Assembly: GCA_015056905.1 (NCBI GenBank)
Contig: SVFI01000004.1
Location: forward strand, 1-64,000
Direction: 5' to 3'
From: Lachnospiraceae bacterium
GTDB taxonomy: Bacteria; Bacillota; Clostridia; Lachnospirales; Lachnospiraceae
DNA length: 64,000 nucleotides
The position numbers and the translations under genes are program-made. Shown in pieces: positions 46,514-54,485 of this stretch (positions are counted from its first letter, which is position 1; every line of letters starts with the position of its first letter). The notes beneath the pieces are model-generated. The model did not search any database. It saw only the letters and a list, made by a program, of their open reading frames with translations, and was not told where the DNA came from.

Positions 46514-47968
46514 ATGGACAGACAAAATTTAACACTGCTGACCGACCTCTATGAACTGACGATGATGCAGGGTTATTTCAATCACAAGGATATGAATGAA
46601 ACTGTTATCTTCGATGCGTTTTTCCGCAACAACCCAATGGACAGCGGATATTCCGTCATGGCCGGCCTTGAGCAGGTTATCCAGTATGTAAAAGAACTGA
46701 AATTCGAACAGGAAGATATTGATTACCTTTCCGGTCTCGGTATTTTTTCAAAAGAATTCCTCGACTACTTAAAAGATTTTAAATTCACCGGTGACATTTA
46801 TGCCATTCCGGAAGGTAGTGTCATGTTCCCGAGAGAACCGATGATTAAAGTCATTGCTCCTATCATGCAGGCGCAGCTTATCGAAACTGCCATCTTAAAT
46901 ATTATCAACCACCAAAGTCTGATTGCAACCAAGGCTTCCCGCGTATGTTTTGCGGCCAAGGGCGATGGTATTATGGAATTTGGTCTGAGACGCTCTCAGG
47001 GACCGGATGCTGGTACATACGGTGCCAGAGCCGCTATGATTGGTGGTTGTGTTGCTACTTCCAACGTACTTGCAGGACAGCTTTTTGATGTTCCTGTCAG
47101 CGGAACACATGCTCACAGCTGGATTATGAGTTTCCCGGATGAATATACAGCATTTAAAGCTTATGCGGACATTTATCCAAATGCATGTATTTTGTTAGTC
47201 GACACTTACGACACCTTAAAATCGGGTGTTCCGAACGCGATTCGTGTATTTAAAGAAATGCGCAACGCAGGAATAAAGTCTAAAAAATACGGAATCCGTC
47301 TCGATTCCGGTGACCTTGCTTATCTTTCCAAAAAAGCGAGAAAAATGCTCGACGAAGCAGGTTTCCCGGATGCGATTATCTCAGCTTCCAACGATTTGGA
47401 TGAAAATCTCATTGACAGCTTAAAAACACAGGGAGCAGCCATTACATCCTGGGGTGTCGGTACACACCTTATCACAAGTAAAGACTGCCCTTCCTTCGGC
47501 GGCGTTTACAAGTTAGCAGCCATCAAAGGTCCTGACGGTAAATTTATTCCTAAGATTAAACTTTCCGAAAATACGGAGAAAGTAACCAACCCCGGCAACA
47601 AAATGATTTATCGTGTTTACGAAAAAGAAACCGGCAAAATCAAAGCCGACCTGATATGCCTTGTCGGTGAGACTTTTGATGAAAGTCAGCCACTTCTTCT
47701 GTTCGATCCTCTTGAGCCGTGGAAAAAAACCAAGTTAGCTGCGGGTACTTACACCACGCGCGAACTTATGGTTCCGGTGTTCATTGGCGGAGAATGCGTT
47801 TATGAATCACCAAAAGTTATGGAAATCCGTGACTACTGCCAGAAAGAACTCGACACGCTTTGGCCGGAAACGAGACGTCTTGTAAATCCACATAAAGTGT
47901 ATGTCGATTTATCTGCAAGACTGTATGATATTAAGATTAGTCTCCTGGACCAAATGAGCAAGGATTGA
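46514..47968 (+). CDS. pncB: nicotinate phosphoribosyltransferase
   Basis: The protein has 484 residues. It joins nicotinate and PRPP for NAD salvage. TDLYELTMMQGYF at the N-terminus, FGLRRSQGPDAG, the catalytic-region VSGTHAHSWIMSF and IRLDSGDLAYLSKKARKML are family motifs, and SWGVGTHLITSKDCPSFGGVYKL binds phosphate. The length fits the longer Gram-positive form. It is in one operon with the UMF1 transporter before it. Confidence 0.95.
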   Translation: MDRQNLTLLTDLYELTMMQGYFNHKDMNETVIFDAFFRNNPMDSGYSVMAGLEQVIQYVKELKFEQEDIDYLSGLGIFSKEFLDYLKDFKFTGDIYAIPEGSVMFPREPMIKVIAPIMQAQLIETAILNIINHQSLIATKASRVCFAAKGDGIMEFGLRRSQGPDAGTYGARAAMIGGCVATSNVLAGQLFDVPVSGTHAHSWIMSFPDEYTAFKAYADIYPNACILLVDTYDTLKSGVPNAIRVFKEMRNAGIKSKKYGIRLDSGDLAYLSKKARKMLDEAGFPDAIISASNDLDENLIDSLKTQGAAITSWGVGTHLITSKDCPSFGGVYKLAAIKGPDGKFIPKIKLSENTEKVTNPGNKMIYRVYEKETGKIKADLICLVGETFDESQPLLLFDPLEPWKKTKLAAGTYTTRELMVPVFIGGECVYESPKVMEIRDYCQKELDTLWPETRRLVNPHKVYVDLSARLYDIKISLLDQMSKD

Positions 47969-47993
47969 TTTACACCGAAATTTATTCTATAAT
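47965..47993 (+). promoter_or_regulatory. promoter of the third DegV gene
   Basis: TTGATT at 47965-47970 (overlapping the pncB stop) and TATAAT at 47988-47993 are 17 bases apart. Confidence 0.65.
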
Positions 47994-48002
47994 CAAAGTA
48001 AT

Positions 48003-48020
48003 TTATGAAAACTTTCATAA
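48003..48020. promoter_or_regulatory. palindrome in the leader of the third DegV gene, candidate operator
   Basis: TTATGAAA and TTTCATAA form an 8-bp inverted repeat with a 2-base gap, 10 bases after the -10 box, the same relative place as the palindrome in front of the first DegV gene. Confidence 0.45.
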
Positions 48021-48032
48021 GGGGGAAATAGT

Positions 48033-48938
48033 ATGTTAAAAATCATCACAGACTCAGCCAGCGACCTCCCAAAAAGCTATATTGAAAAGCACAACCTGCA
48101 CGTCATTCCGACACCGGTTGTCATTGACGAGGTCGACTATTTTGATGGGGACACAATACAGACCGGCGAATTTTATGACATTCTCGATGATATCAAGCGC
48201 GATATCCGCACCTACCATATCAATCCGGAAATGTTTGAAAATGCCTTCCGTCCATATGCTGAAGCAGGAGACAGCGTGATTTATCTATGCTTCTCCACAG
48301 GAATTGCCGGTACGTTCAACGCAGCAAACATTGCAAAATCCAACGTTTTGGAAGACTACCCGGAGTTTGATTTGACCATTATTGATTCCAAATGTGCAGC
48401 TATCGGCTTCGGTCTCGTTGTCTCAAAGCTTGTTCATATGCTTGAAAAAGGCGCTGACAAAGAAACCATTATCAAAGCCGCCGACTACTATATTTCACAT
48501 ATTCACCACGTGTTTACTGTTCGGACGCTGAACTACCTGATTAAAGGCGGAAGACTTTCCAAGGTTTCCGGTACCATCGGCGAGACGCTTGATATCAAAC
48601 CGATTCTTATCGTTGACAGGGATGGAAAACTTTCCGTACTCCAGAAGGTACGCGGCAGTAAAAAGGCGTTCAAAACTCTCGTAGAATATGTAAAAGAAAA
48701 TGCTCATAATCCTTCCAATCAGGTTATCGCTGTCTGTCACGGCGAAGATCAGGACTCCCTTGCTCTCGTAAAGAAATACCTCGACGAGCAGGTTGCCCCG
48801 AAAGAGTATTTTGTGTCTACCGTAGGCTGTGCTATCGGTGCCCACACCGGTCGTGGCATTATCGGAATCTGCTTCTTTGATGCGGACGACGGAGAATTTG
48901 CAGAATATTTTGCAGATTATAATCCGGCTGCAAAATAA
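48033..48938 (+). CDS. DegV-family fatty-acid-binding protein (third copy)
   Basis: The protein has 301 residues. KIITDSASDLPKSYIEKHNL is the classical DegV start, more so than in the two copies at 34-36 kb, and LCFSTGIAGTFNAANIAKS, TLNYLIKGGRLSKVSGTIGE and the closing VGCAIGAHTGRGIIGICFF complete the fold. The bound lipid is unknown. It has its own promoter and a terminator and does not look like a recent duplicate of the tandem pair. Confidence 0.92.
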   Translation: MLKIITDSASDLPKSYIEKHNLHVIPTPVVIDEVDYFDGDTIQTGEFYDILDDIKRDIRTYHINPEMFENAFRPYAEAGDSVIYLCFSTGIAGTFNAANIAKSNVLEDYPEFDLTIIDSKCAAIGFGLVVSKLVHMLEKGADKETIIKAADYYISHIHHVFTVRTLNYLIKGGRLSKVSGTIGETLDIKPILIVDRDGKLSVLQKVRGSKKAFKTLVEYVKENAHNPSNQVIAVCHGEDQDSLALVKKYLDEQVAPKEYFVSTVGCAIGAHTGRGIIGICFFDADDGEFAEYFADYNPAAK

Positions 48939-49244
48939 TAACACAAAAATTTATAAAGGAGTGTCACAAAATAGGTGATGTGACACTCCTTTTTTCATGT
49001 CTATCTCTGTTCTTTTTTATAACACAAATTCATGTTTTGGGTACCTATAAAAAAACTCTCTCTCTAAACCCACAGTTTATAGAATATTGTGGTTATTTTT
49101 CTTGTTTCTTTCTATATAGACCCAACATCATATATTTTACTGAATCTCAGAATCTGAATCGGGCATTTGCACAAAATTTTTTCACCAGTACCCATGTTAT
49201 AATAATCACATTTCAAAGAGATGTTTTTTCTGAAAATATTTTTA
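48939..49244. other. intergenic region, AT-rich
   Basis: Beyond the terminator at 48957-48995 no gene, repeat or clear regulatory site was recognised here. Confidence 0.5.
48957..48995. terminator. terminator after the third DegV gene
   Basis: AGGAGTGTCAC pairs with GTGACACTCCT and six T follow on the plus strand. Confidence 0.9.
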
Positions 49245-49790
49245 TCACTGCTCCATCTGACGTCCTAAGAATCCTGCTGCCGACGAAGCAAGTTTCTGCT
49301 CCACTTCTCCCATCTTGTCCGATTTGTCATTTGTCGCCAGTATGACGACACCGATGACATCGCCTTCCGCAATGATCGGTACGGAGACAAACTGTTCCAT
49401 TTCCGGTGTTTTTTCTTCTGCTATTTCGATAAATTTCTTATCTCCTTTTGCAGCGGTTATGCTCTCCCGATTCGCTATCGCATCTTCCATCTCCCGACTC
49501 ATCGATTTCCCGAGAAGTGCCTTATACCCCCCTGACACGGCAATAAACTGATCTCTGTCTGCAATCAGCGCTACTTTCCCGGATACTTGGGCCAGGCTTT
49601 CCGCATATTGCTTTGCAAACGTCGTCATTTCACCGATTGGCGAATATTTCTTTAAAATAATCTCACCTTCTCTGTCAGTGAATATTTCAAGCGGATCACT
49701 TTCGCGAATCCGGAGTGTTCTTCTTATTTCCTTCGGGATGACAATTCTTCCCAAATCATCGATTCTACGTACGATTCCTGTCGCTTTCAT
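49245..49790 (-). CDS. spoVT: stage V sporulation regulator SpoVT (AbrB-type plus GAF)
   Basis: The protein has 181 residues; ATG at 49790 has GGAGGA at 7 bases. The AbrB-type swapped-hairpin DNA-binding domain is at residues 1-53 (KATGIVRRIDDLGRIVIPKE, then RRTLRIRESDPLEIFTDREG) and a GAF-like domain fills the rest. SpoVT tunes late forespore sigma-G genes. Its ribosome site lies inside a stem-loop made by copy A of the 67-bp repeat, so translation may be sensitive to that structure. Confidence 0.93.
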   Translation of the reverse strand: MKATGIVRRIDDLGRIVIPKEIRRTLRIRESDPLEIFTDREGEIILKKYSPIGEMTTFAKQYAESLAQVSGKVALIADRDQFIAVSGGYKALLGKSMSREMEDAIANRESITAAKGDKKFIEIAEEKTPEMEQFVSVPIIAEGDVIGVVILATNDKSDKMGEVEQKLASSAAGFLGRQMEQ

Positions 49791-49792
49791 AT

Positions 49793-49859
49793 AAAAATCC
49801 TCCATTTACATTTTCTACGTCTGTGAGTAGTATTTGTAAATGAAGGAATTTTATGCCTT
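49793..49859. repeat. 67-bp direct repeat, copy A
   Basis: It matches copy B (51600-51666) at 64 of 67 positions in the same orientation. It starts at the spoVT ribosome site and forms a hairpin (CCTCCATTTACA with TGTAAATGAAGG, one mismatch). Weaker similarity to the sequence after copy B continues to about 49890. Confidence 0.9.
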
Positions 49860-49891
49860 GAATTCTCACTTTAGATTTCTTCCTGTAAACG

Positions 49892-50707
49892 TTACTCTTT
49901 CATCTTTCTCTCAACTTCACCCTTCAAATATAAATTTTCTTTCGTCCCGCGAATAACCGGCTTGATCTTCCCTTCGTTTACCATATACGACAAATTCTGT
50001 CTGGAACATTGCATTTTATCACATACTTCGGTTGTGTCAATCACGTTCGTAGTTATAAAATCGTAAAAATCTCCTGTTGTCAAAGGAAGTAACACACCAC
50101 TTTCTCTCAACTCAGATGCCGGAATTTCAACTACTCCGCCAAATGAAACCGTATACCCTCCAACACCTATACTAACACTATGAAGGATTTCCTCATTCCT
50201 TAAAACATGTTCTACTTCCTTATATTTACCGATCATTTCTGCAAGATCTATCTTTCTTACCATATGATCAATAAACATACACAAAAGTTGTCTGTCTCTT
50301 GTCACAAAGCAGTCCTGTACATTCTTTTTTCTGCGCTTTTTTATATTTTCCGGTATCTCTTCCTCTGCTATGATATTCAAATAGCAGGCATCTTGAGAGC
50401 TTTTTCCTTTTGACAAAGCCAAAAGTGCTATTTCACTATATTTCTTTAAGTGATAATTTTTTAAAATCATACCGATATTTTGTCTTCCGCTCGGAATCAC
50501 TCTTTCCTTCACCCACATCAGACTGATTTCTTTAGAAACCGTATAAATTTCTTGCCGTACCAGTCCCTGAAACAGTAATGGCGCATCCCATTCATCTAAG
50601 TCCTCGCATAACTCTATAATAAAAGATTCTGCCTTCTCGTAATAAAACAAGTAACCAATCGCATCTTTCCTATTTAAATCTGCATCATAAATTGCATAAC
50701 TTTTCAT
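49892..50707 (-). CDS. HTH partner protein of the HipA-like kinase
   Basis: The protein has 271 residues. ATG at 50707 follows AGGTGG; a GTG lies at 50713. It overlaps the end of the kinase gene by about 23 bases, so the two are translationally coupled. The first 180 residues match no family I know (YEKAESFIIELCEDLDEWDA, then a helical stretch). Residues about 185-225 (SVSIGVGGYTVSFGGVVEIP) resemble small DUF2442-like beta units, and the end (TTEVCDKMQCSRQNLSYMVN) is an excisionase/MerR-like helix-turn-helix. It probably binds the palindrome at 51559-51578 and represses the operon (inference). It is not HipB-like. Confidence 0.75.
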   Translation of the reverse strand: MKSYAIYDADLNRKDAIGYLFYYEKAESFIIELCEDLDEWDAPLLFQGLVRQEIYTVSKEISLMWVKERVIPSGRQNIGMILKNYHLKKYSEIALLALSKGKSSQDACYLNIIAEEEIPENIKKRRKKNVQDCFVTRDRQLLCMFIDHMVRKIDLAEMIGKYKEVEHVLRNEEILHSVSIGVGGYTVSFGGVVEIPASELRESGVLLPLTTGDFYDFITTNVIDTTEVCDKMQCSRQNLSYMVNEGKIKPVIRGTKENLYLKGEVERKMKE

Positions 50708-51509
50708 ATTCACACCACCTAGCCCAAAGCATATCCCATATCCGCTCCAAATGCCGATGCGATAAAACTGATGTCAAATCAGCAAATAGCATCTCCCTAT
50801 CTTGTGGTTTGAGTGTAGTCTGAAAAATATCTTTCTTATTTACCGCAAGTTTTAAATTCTCTAACGTAGAGCGGCCTCCGATGAAATTCTGACAAGGCTT
50901 ATCTTCTAATATATCAAACCGGTCGATTTCCTCATCACTATAGCAGGAGCAAAAAAAAGATAATCCGTGATCAAATAACGGTGCAATTCTTAATGTATGC
51001 TCTCTTCCGTTGCGCAACACTTCAATATTAGCCCCATGTCTATCTCTGTTTAATATCAAATAATCGATTAACAGCATTTTATCAATATAATCCTTCCACC
51101 CATGATTCACACAAAAATCATAACGTGATTCATTCTCTTTTCTATTAATCTGATAATAATTGTCTAATGCCGATTTTGTTTCTCCCCGCTTTTTAAAATC
51201 TTTTGATGCGCATAACCATGTATCATGAACTTTTCCATCCACTTCAATATCCGCATGAATTAACTGATATTCTAAGTGTTCTACGCCCAAAATAGTAAGC
51301 AAGCGATCAACAATAATTTCATTCACACATTCATGTCCGATAATACCCTTTTCAATATCATAATTTGATAACTTAAAATATACCTTTTCCCCGGATAATT
51401 CTGATTGTGATTTCAAAAATGTTCCCGCTGTTCCGCTGGAATTTCTTGCATGCGCCCATTTTAGATATGTAAAATCCTGTTTCTCAACAATTACTTTTTG
51501 CTCCATCAT
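50685..51509 (-). CDS. HipA-like (CtkA-type) protein kinase, single chain
   Basis: The protein has 274 residues; two adjacent ATG codons follow GGAGGTGA, the second at 51506 being better spaced. Kinase features of the HipA C-terminal fold are visible: Lys46 in VYFKLSNYD, the catalytic loop NRDRHGANIEVL with Asp156 and Asn161, and the metal-binding APLFDHG with Asp180. The N-subdomain of classical HipA is much reduced, as in Helicobacter CtkA. Targets are unknown. It is the first gene of a two-gene unit with a DNA-binding partner downstream, the reverse of hipBA order. Direct repeats flank the unit. Confidence 0.82.
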   Translation of the reverse strand: MMEQKVIVEKQDFTYLKWAHARNSSGTAGTFLKSQSELSGEKVYFKLSNYDIEKGIIGHECVNEIIVDRLLTILGVEHLEYQLIHADIEVDGKVHDTWLCASKDFKKRGETKSALDNYYQINRKENESRYDFCVNHGWKDYIDKMLLIDYLILNRDRHGANIEVLRNGREHTLRIAPLFDHGLSFFCSCYSDEEIDRFDILEDKPCQNFIGGRSTLENLKLAVNKKDIFQTTLKPQDREMLFADLTSVLSHRHLERIWDMLWARWCEYEKLCNL

Positions 51510-51541
51510 GTCACCTCCAAACAGGTCAACTTTGCTTCTTA

Positions 51542-51578
51542 CCTTTATTTTACAAATTTATTTGACGCGCGTCAAATA
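51542..51578 (-). promoter_or_regulatory. promoter with 20-bp palindromic operator for the kinase/HTH unit
   Basis: On the minus strand TTGACG and TAAAAT are exactly 17 bases apart. The -35 box lies inside the perfect palindrome TATTTGACGCGCGTCAAATA (51559-51578). A protein bound there would block RNA polymerase. The HTH partner is the obvious candidate. Confidence 0.75.
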
Positions 51579-51599
51579 GTTTTAATCTTTTCATAATAA

Positions 51600-51653
51600 A
51601 AAAATCCTCCATTTACATTTTTTACGTCTGTGAGTAGTATTTGTAAATGGAGG
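51600..51653 (-). terminator. terminator of the secreted-protein gene (within repeat copy B)
   Basis: CCTCCATTTACA and TGTAAATGGAGG form a 12-bp perfect stem; on the minus strand it is followed by ATTTTTTT. Confidence 0.8.
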
Positions 51654-51666
51654 TATTTTATGCCTT
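51600..51666. repeat. 67-bp direct repeat, copy B
   Basis: It matches copy A at 64 of 67 positions and covers the stop codon and terminator of the secreted-protein gene. Confidence 0.9.
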
Positions 51667-52723
51667 ATTTCTTCACTTTAAATTTCTTTACTGCCGACCA
51701 ATCAGAATAATATTTCTTTCCGTTCGCCAATTTATAGGTGCGCACACGCGCGTAGTAGTATTTTCCTTTTTTCAACTTTGTAAAAGTATAGCTTGTCGGA
51801 TTCTTTGCACTCCATCCGGTAGTAATGGCGAGAGTTTTTGATTTTTTACCTTTTGTAAATTTCTTATTCTGCGCCACCTGCACCTGGTATCCGTCCACAT
51901 TGGTTTTCCTTGACCATGAAATCTTAGCTTTTTTCCCTTTCAGGTTCTTGGCTGTTTTAACTTTTGTGGTGGTGATACCTTTTAATGACATAGAGAAAGA
52001 ATACTCTCCGGTTCCATCACCTTTCTCCATTGTCAAATAATATGTACCCTTCGGTACAAAAAACTTGTATGAATTCGTTCCGATGGTTGCCACATTATTA
52101 CTATAGCTTATATCCCCCGACACAGCATTTAAATCAAAGGATAACCTTTGCATTCTCGGCATAACTTTTACATTAATGTATCCGGCTTTAGAAACTTTAA
52201 ACTTATAGATATCTTTATCATCATTGACAGCGAAATGACCATTCATAGTACTTCCAACCCGATAACCGGTTGCCATACCCAAATCATTATTCTTATTAAA
52301 GTAGCCCTCTGCAATATTTTCATTGGAAGGTACAAAACTCGGAACACAAGAGAAATCAAATTCCTGATAACCAACATACCCTTCAAATACCAAAGAATAC
52401 GTTCCTTCTACCAAATCGAAGGAATAGGATTGCGTTCCATTATTCACTACGTAATTGAGCAATCTTGTATTTGCTGAATCAAAAATCCGCATTCTGACAT
52501 TACCGTCTCCGGATTGATTCAACAACAATGTAACTTTTCCAGGCTTTGGCAACACCAAATTGTATTCATAGTAGTCGCCCGCTGTAACATATCCAGAAAA
52601 ACTCTGTCCCCAAACAACATTGGTAGGTGTATTTATCCTTCCGGCCTTTACACTTACCGACACCATCATTGTCATCACAACCGCAAGTACAGCTAAAACG
52701 ACTGTTTTTTTCAACTGCCTCAT
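51665..52723 (-). CDS. secreted protein with two PPC-like domains and a C-terminal FN3-like domain
   Basis: The protein has 352 residues; ATG at 52723 has GGGAGAG at 6 bases. The signal peptide is KKTVVLAVLAVVMTMMVSVSVKA. Two beta-sandwich units follow (FSGYVTAGDYYEYNLVLPKP and FAVNDDKDIYKFKVSKAGYI), each like a bacterial pre-peptidase C-terminal domain. A fibronectin-type-III-like unit with many Lys and Tyr closes the chain (KAKISWSRKTNVDGYQVQVA, then KKGKYYYARVRTYK). No anchor is seen. It is likely released or bound to the wall by its basic tail. The function is unknown. Confidence 0.8.
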   Translation of the reverse strand: MRQLKKTVVLAVLAVVMTMMVSVSVKAGRINTPTNVVWGQSFSGYVTAGDYYEYNLVLPKPGKVTLLLNQSGDGNVRMRIFDSANTRLLNYVVNNGTQSYSFDLVEGTYSLVFEGYVGYQEFDFSCVPSFVPSNENIAEGYFNKNNDLGMATGYRVGSTMNGHFAVNDDKDIYKFKVSKAGYINVKVMPRMQRLSFDLNAVSGDISYSNNVATIGTNSYKFFVPKGTYYLTMEKGDGTGEYSFSMSLKGITTTKVKTAKNLKGKKAKISWSRKTNVDGYQVQVAQNKKFTKGKKSKTLAITTGWSAKNPTSYTFTKLKKGKYYYARVRTYKLANGKKYYSDWSAVKKFKVKK

Positions 52724-52782
52724 TTTTTCTCTCCCTTGTTTCATTAAAAAATTGGTTAAAATAGTTACAAAAATCAGTTTAT

Positions 52783-52812
52783 ATTATATCTGTATAGTAC
52801 AACTATTGTCAA
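52783..52812 (-). promoter_or_regulatory. promoter of the secreted-protein gene
   Basis: On the minus strand TTGACA (52812-52807) and TATAAT (52788-52783) are 18 bases apart. Confidence 0.75.
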
Positions 52813-52917
52813 GGATGCTCCCTCTGTATTTTTTCACAAAAAAGCCGCATTGCCCCCTATATTAACACTCCTCTTGCATATGCATATAATAGTGATGTTA
52901 TTTTCATGGAGGATGTT

Positions 52918-53712
52918 ATGATTTTATATTTTTCAGCAACAGGCAACACAGAATATATTGCAAAGGAAATAGCAAAGCAATTGGATGACGAATGTATCAA
53001 TTTACTTGACAGAGTGAAAAAAAGCGACCACAGCGTTCTTCATTCAGACAAACCTTTTATCATCTGTGCACCGGTCTATGTCTGCGAAATGCCGAGATTT
53101 ATGAGTAAATATTTAAAAAAACAAACATTTACCGGAAATAGAAATGTTTATTTTGTTTTTACAAGCGGAGGCTATTGCGGTATCTCAGGACAACTTGCAA
53201 AATCTATGTTTCGAAAGAAGAAAATGAATTACTGCGGACATGCGGAATTTAAAATGCCGAGAAATTATGTTACTAACGATGCTTACCCTATGTTAAGCAG
53301 AGAAGAGGTCGAAGAAAGAATTATAAAATCTCATGAAAAAATCGGTCCTGTAGTCGCAGACATTAAAGCAGGCAGGAAGTTAACTTCCCGACACATTTTT
53401 TTGTCTGAAACCATTATCACCGTTCCGTTCAATCCGATCTGGTGCAAATTTAAACTTCGCGCCAAAGACTTTTATTCTACCGATAAATGTATCGGATGCG
53501 GTAAATGCGTAAAGCTTTGCCCGCTGAACAACATCACACTGAATAAGCGAAAACCGGTTTGGGGCAATAATTGCACCCATTGTATGGCTTGTATCGGAAA
53601 TTGTCCGACACAGGCTATTGAGTACGGAACCGTCACACAGAATAAAGAACAATACAATTTCGGAAAATATCGTTATATTGTTGATTCCTTTCCGAAAAAA
53701 AATAAAGATTAA
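52918..53712 (+). CDS. EFR1-family flavodoxin-ferredoxin protein
   Basis: The protein has 264 residues; ATG at 52918 has GGAGG at 5 bases. The N-terminal flavodoxin-like fold starts ILYFSATGNTEYIAKEIAKQ, with YFVFTSGGYCGISG as the second FMN loop. Two [4Fe-4S] motifs are at the C-terminus: CIGCGKCVKLCPLNNI and CTHCMACIGNCPTQAI. It is a soluble electron carrier; partners are unknown. It has a terminator and stands alone. Confidence 0.88.
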   Translation: MILYFSATGNTEYIAKEIAKQLDDECINLLDRVKKSDHSVLHSDKPFIICAPVYVCEMPRFMSKYLKKQTFTGNRNVYFVFTSGGYCGISGQLAKSMFRKKKMNYCGHAEFKMPRNYVTNDAYPMLSREEVEERIIKSHEKIGPVVADIKAGRKLTSRHIFLSETIITVPFNPIWCKFKLRAKDFYSTDKCIGCGKCVKLCPLNNITLNKRKPVWGNNCTHCMACIGNCPTQAIEYGTVTQNKEQYNFGKYRYIVDSFPKKNKD

Positions 53713-53718
53713 CATTTT

Positions 53719-53756
53719 AAAAGGCTGCATCACTACTGTGACACAGCCCTTTTTTA
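53719..53756. terminator. terminator after the EFR1 gene
   Basis: AAGGCTG pairs with CAGCCCTT with an inner TCAC/GTGA stem and a T-run. Confidence 0.75.
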
Positions 53757-54483
53757 TTTATACAACTCAATTCGGTTTCTTCCTTCTGCCTTTGCCTGAT
53801 ACATAGCATCGTCGGCCATTTTCATTGTCTCGTGATAATCGCCGCCTTTATAAAGTGCCACTCCGATGGAAATCGTCATCTTACAGATACCATTATCGCT
53901 CTTTTCCACCTTTTCACGAATTTTCTCTGCAACACGCATAGCCTGCACGCTGTCACACCCCGGCATTACAATCAGGAATTCCTCTCCTCCCCAACGGATG
54001 ACATCCAAATCGTCTGCAAACGCAAGCTCTCCGGTGTCGGCAACACTAAGCTCTTTCATCTTATTCCGATTGTACATATTGGTAAGCTGATCTCGTACCA
54101 CCAAATTTTCCAGTTGCCCTTTGGTTATGTAATGCTCCAGATATACTCTCTGCATCATATTGTGAATAACACAAACCGAAATCACCGCAGGTATATTAAA
54201 CATATACATCATATCCAGATTCTCATAATGCATGAATGTATTTGCAAGCGCGATGTCTACAACAAGTAAGCAATGACCAATCGTACTGTAAGAAAACGGA
54301 GCTGCAAATCCGGCACACACAAAGATCAAATTCATAATCAGCATACCTGAAATCGCATGTTGTCTGTCCGGAAGCAAATATGTCACCGGAACCATGACAC
54401 GATAATCATTGATCTTCTTATTTTGATTGATAAAAAGCGTTTCTTTCTTCTTTTGACAGCTTACTTAAGACATACTTATCCAC
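53754..54483 (-). pseudogene. membrane GGDEF (diguanylate cyclase-like) gene, frameshifted and internally deleted
   Basis: A GTG at 54483, 2 bases after the HD-GYP stop and behind GGGGAGA, opens VDKYVLSKLSKEERNAFYQS. The frame then hits a TAA. Removing one A of the four-A run at 54424-54421 would restore NKKINDYRVMVPVTYLLPD and the membrane region. The GGDEF domain keeps DQLTNMYNRNKM and RWGGEEFLIVMP, but the 30 or so residues between, with the metal- and GTP-binding core (I-D-x-D-x-F-K), are missing. Both changes argue against cyclase activity. Confidence 0.75.
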
Positions 54484-54485
54484 AC

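Noticed and set aside
48980-49345. Plus-strand 121-codon frame before spoVT
   Set aside because: It starts inside a terminator, is AT-driven in composition and runs into spoVT antisense.
49892-51509. Classical hipBA toxin-antitoxin operon
   Set aside because: The partner is not HipB-like, the gene order is reversed and the kinase lacks the full HipA N-subdomain.
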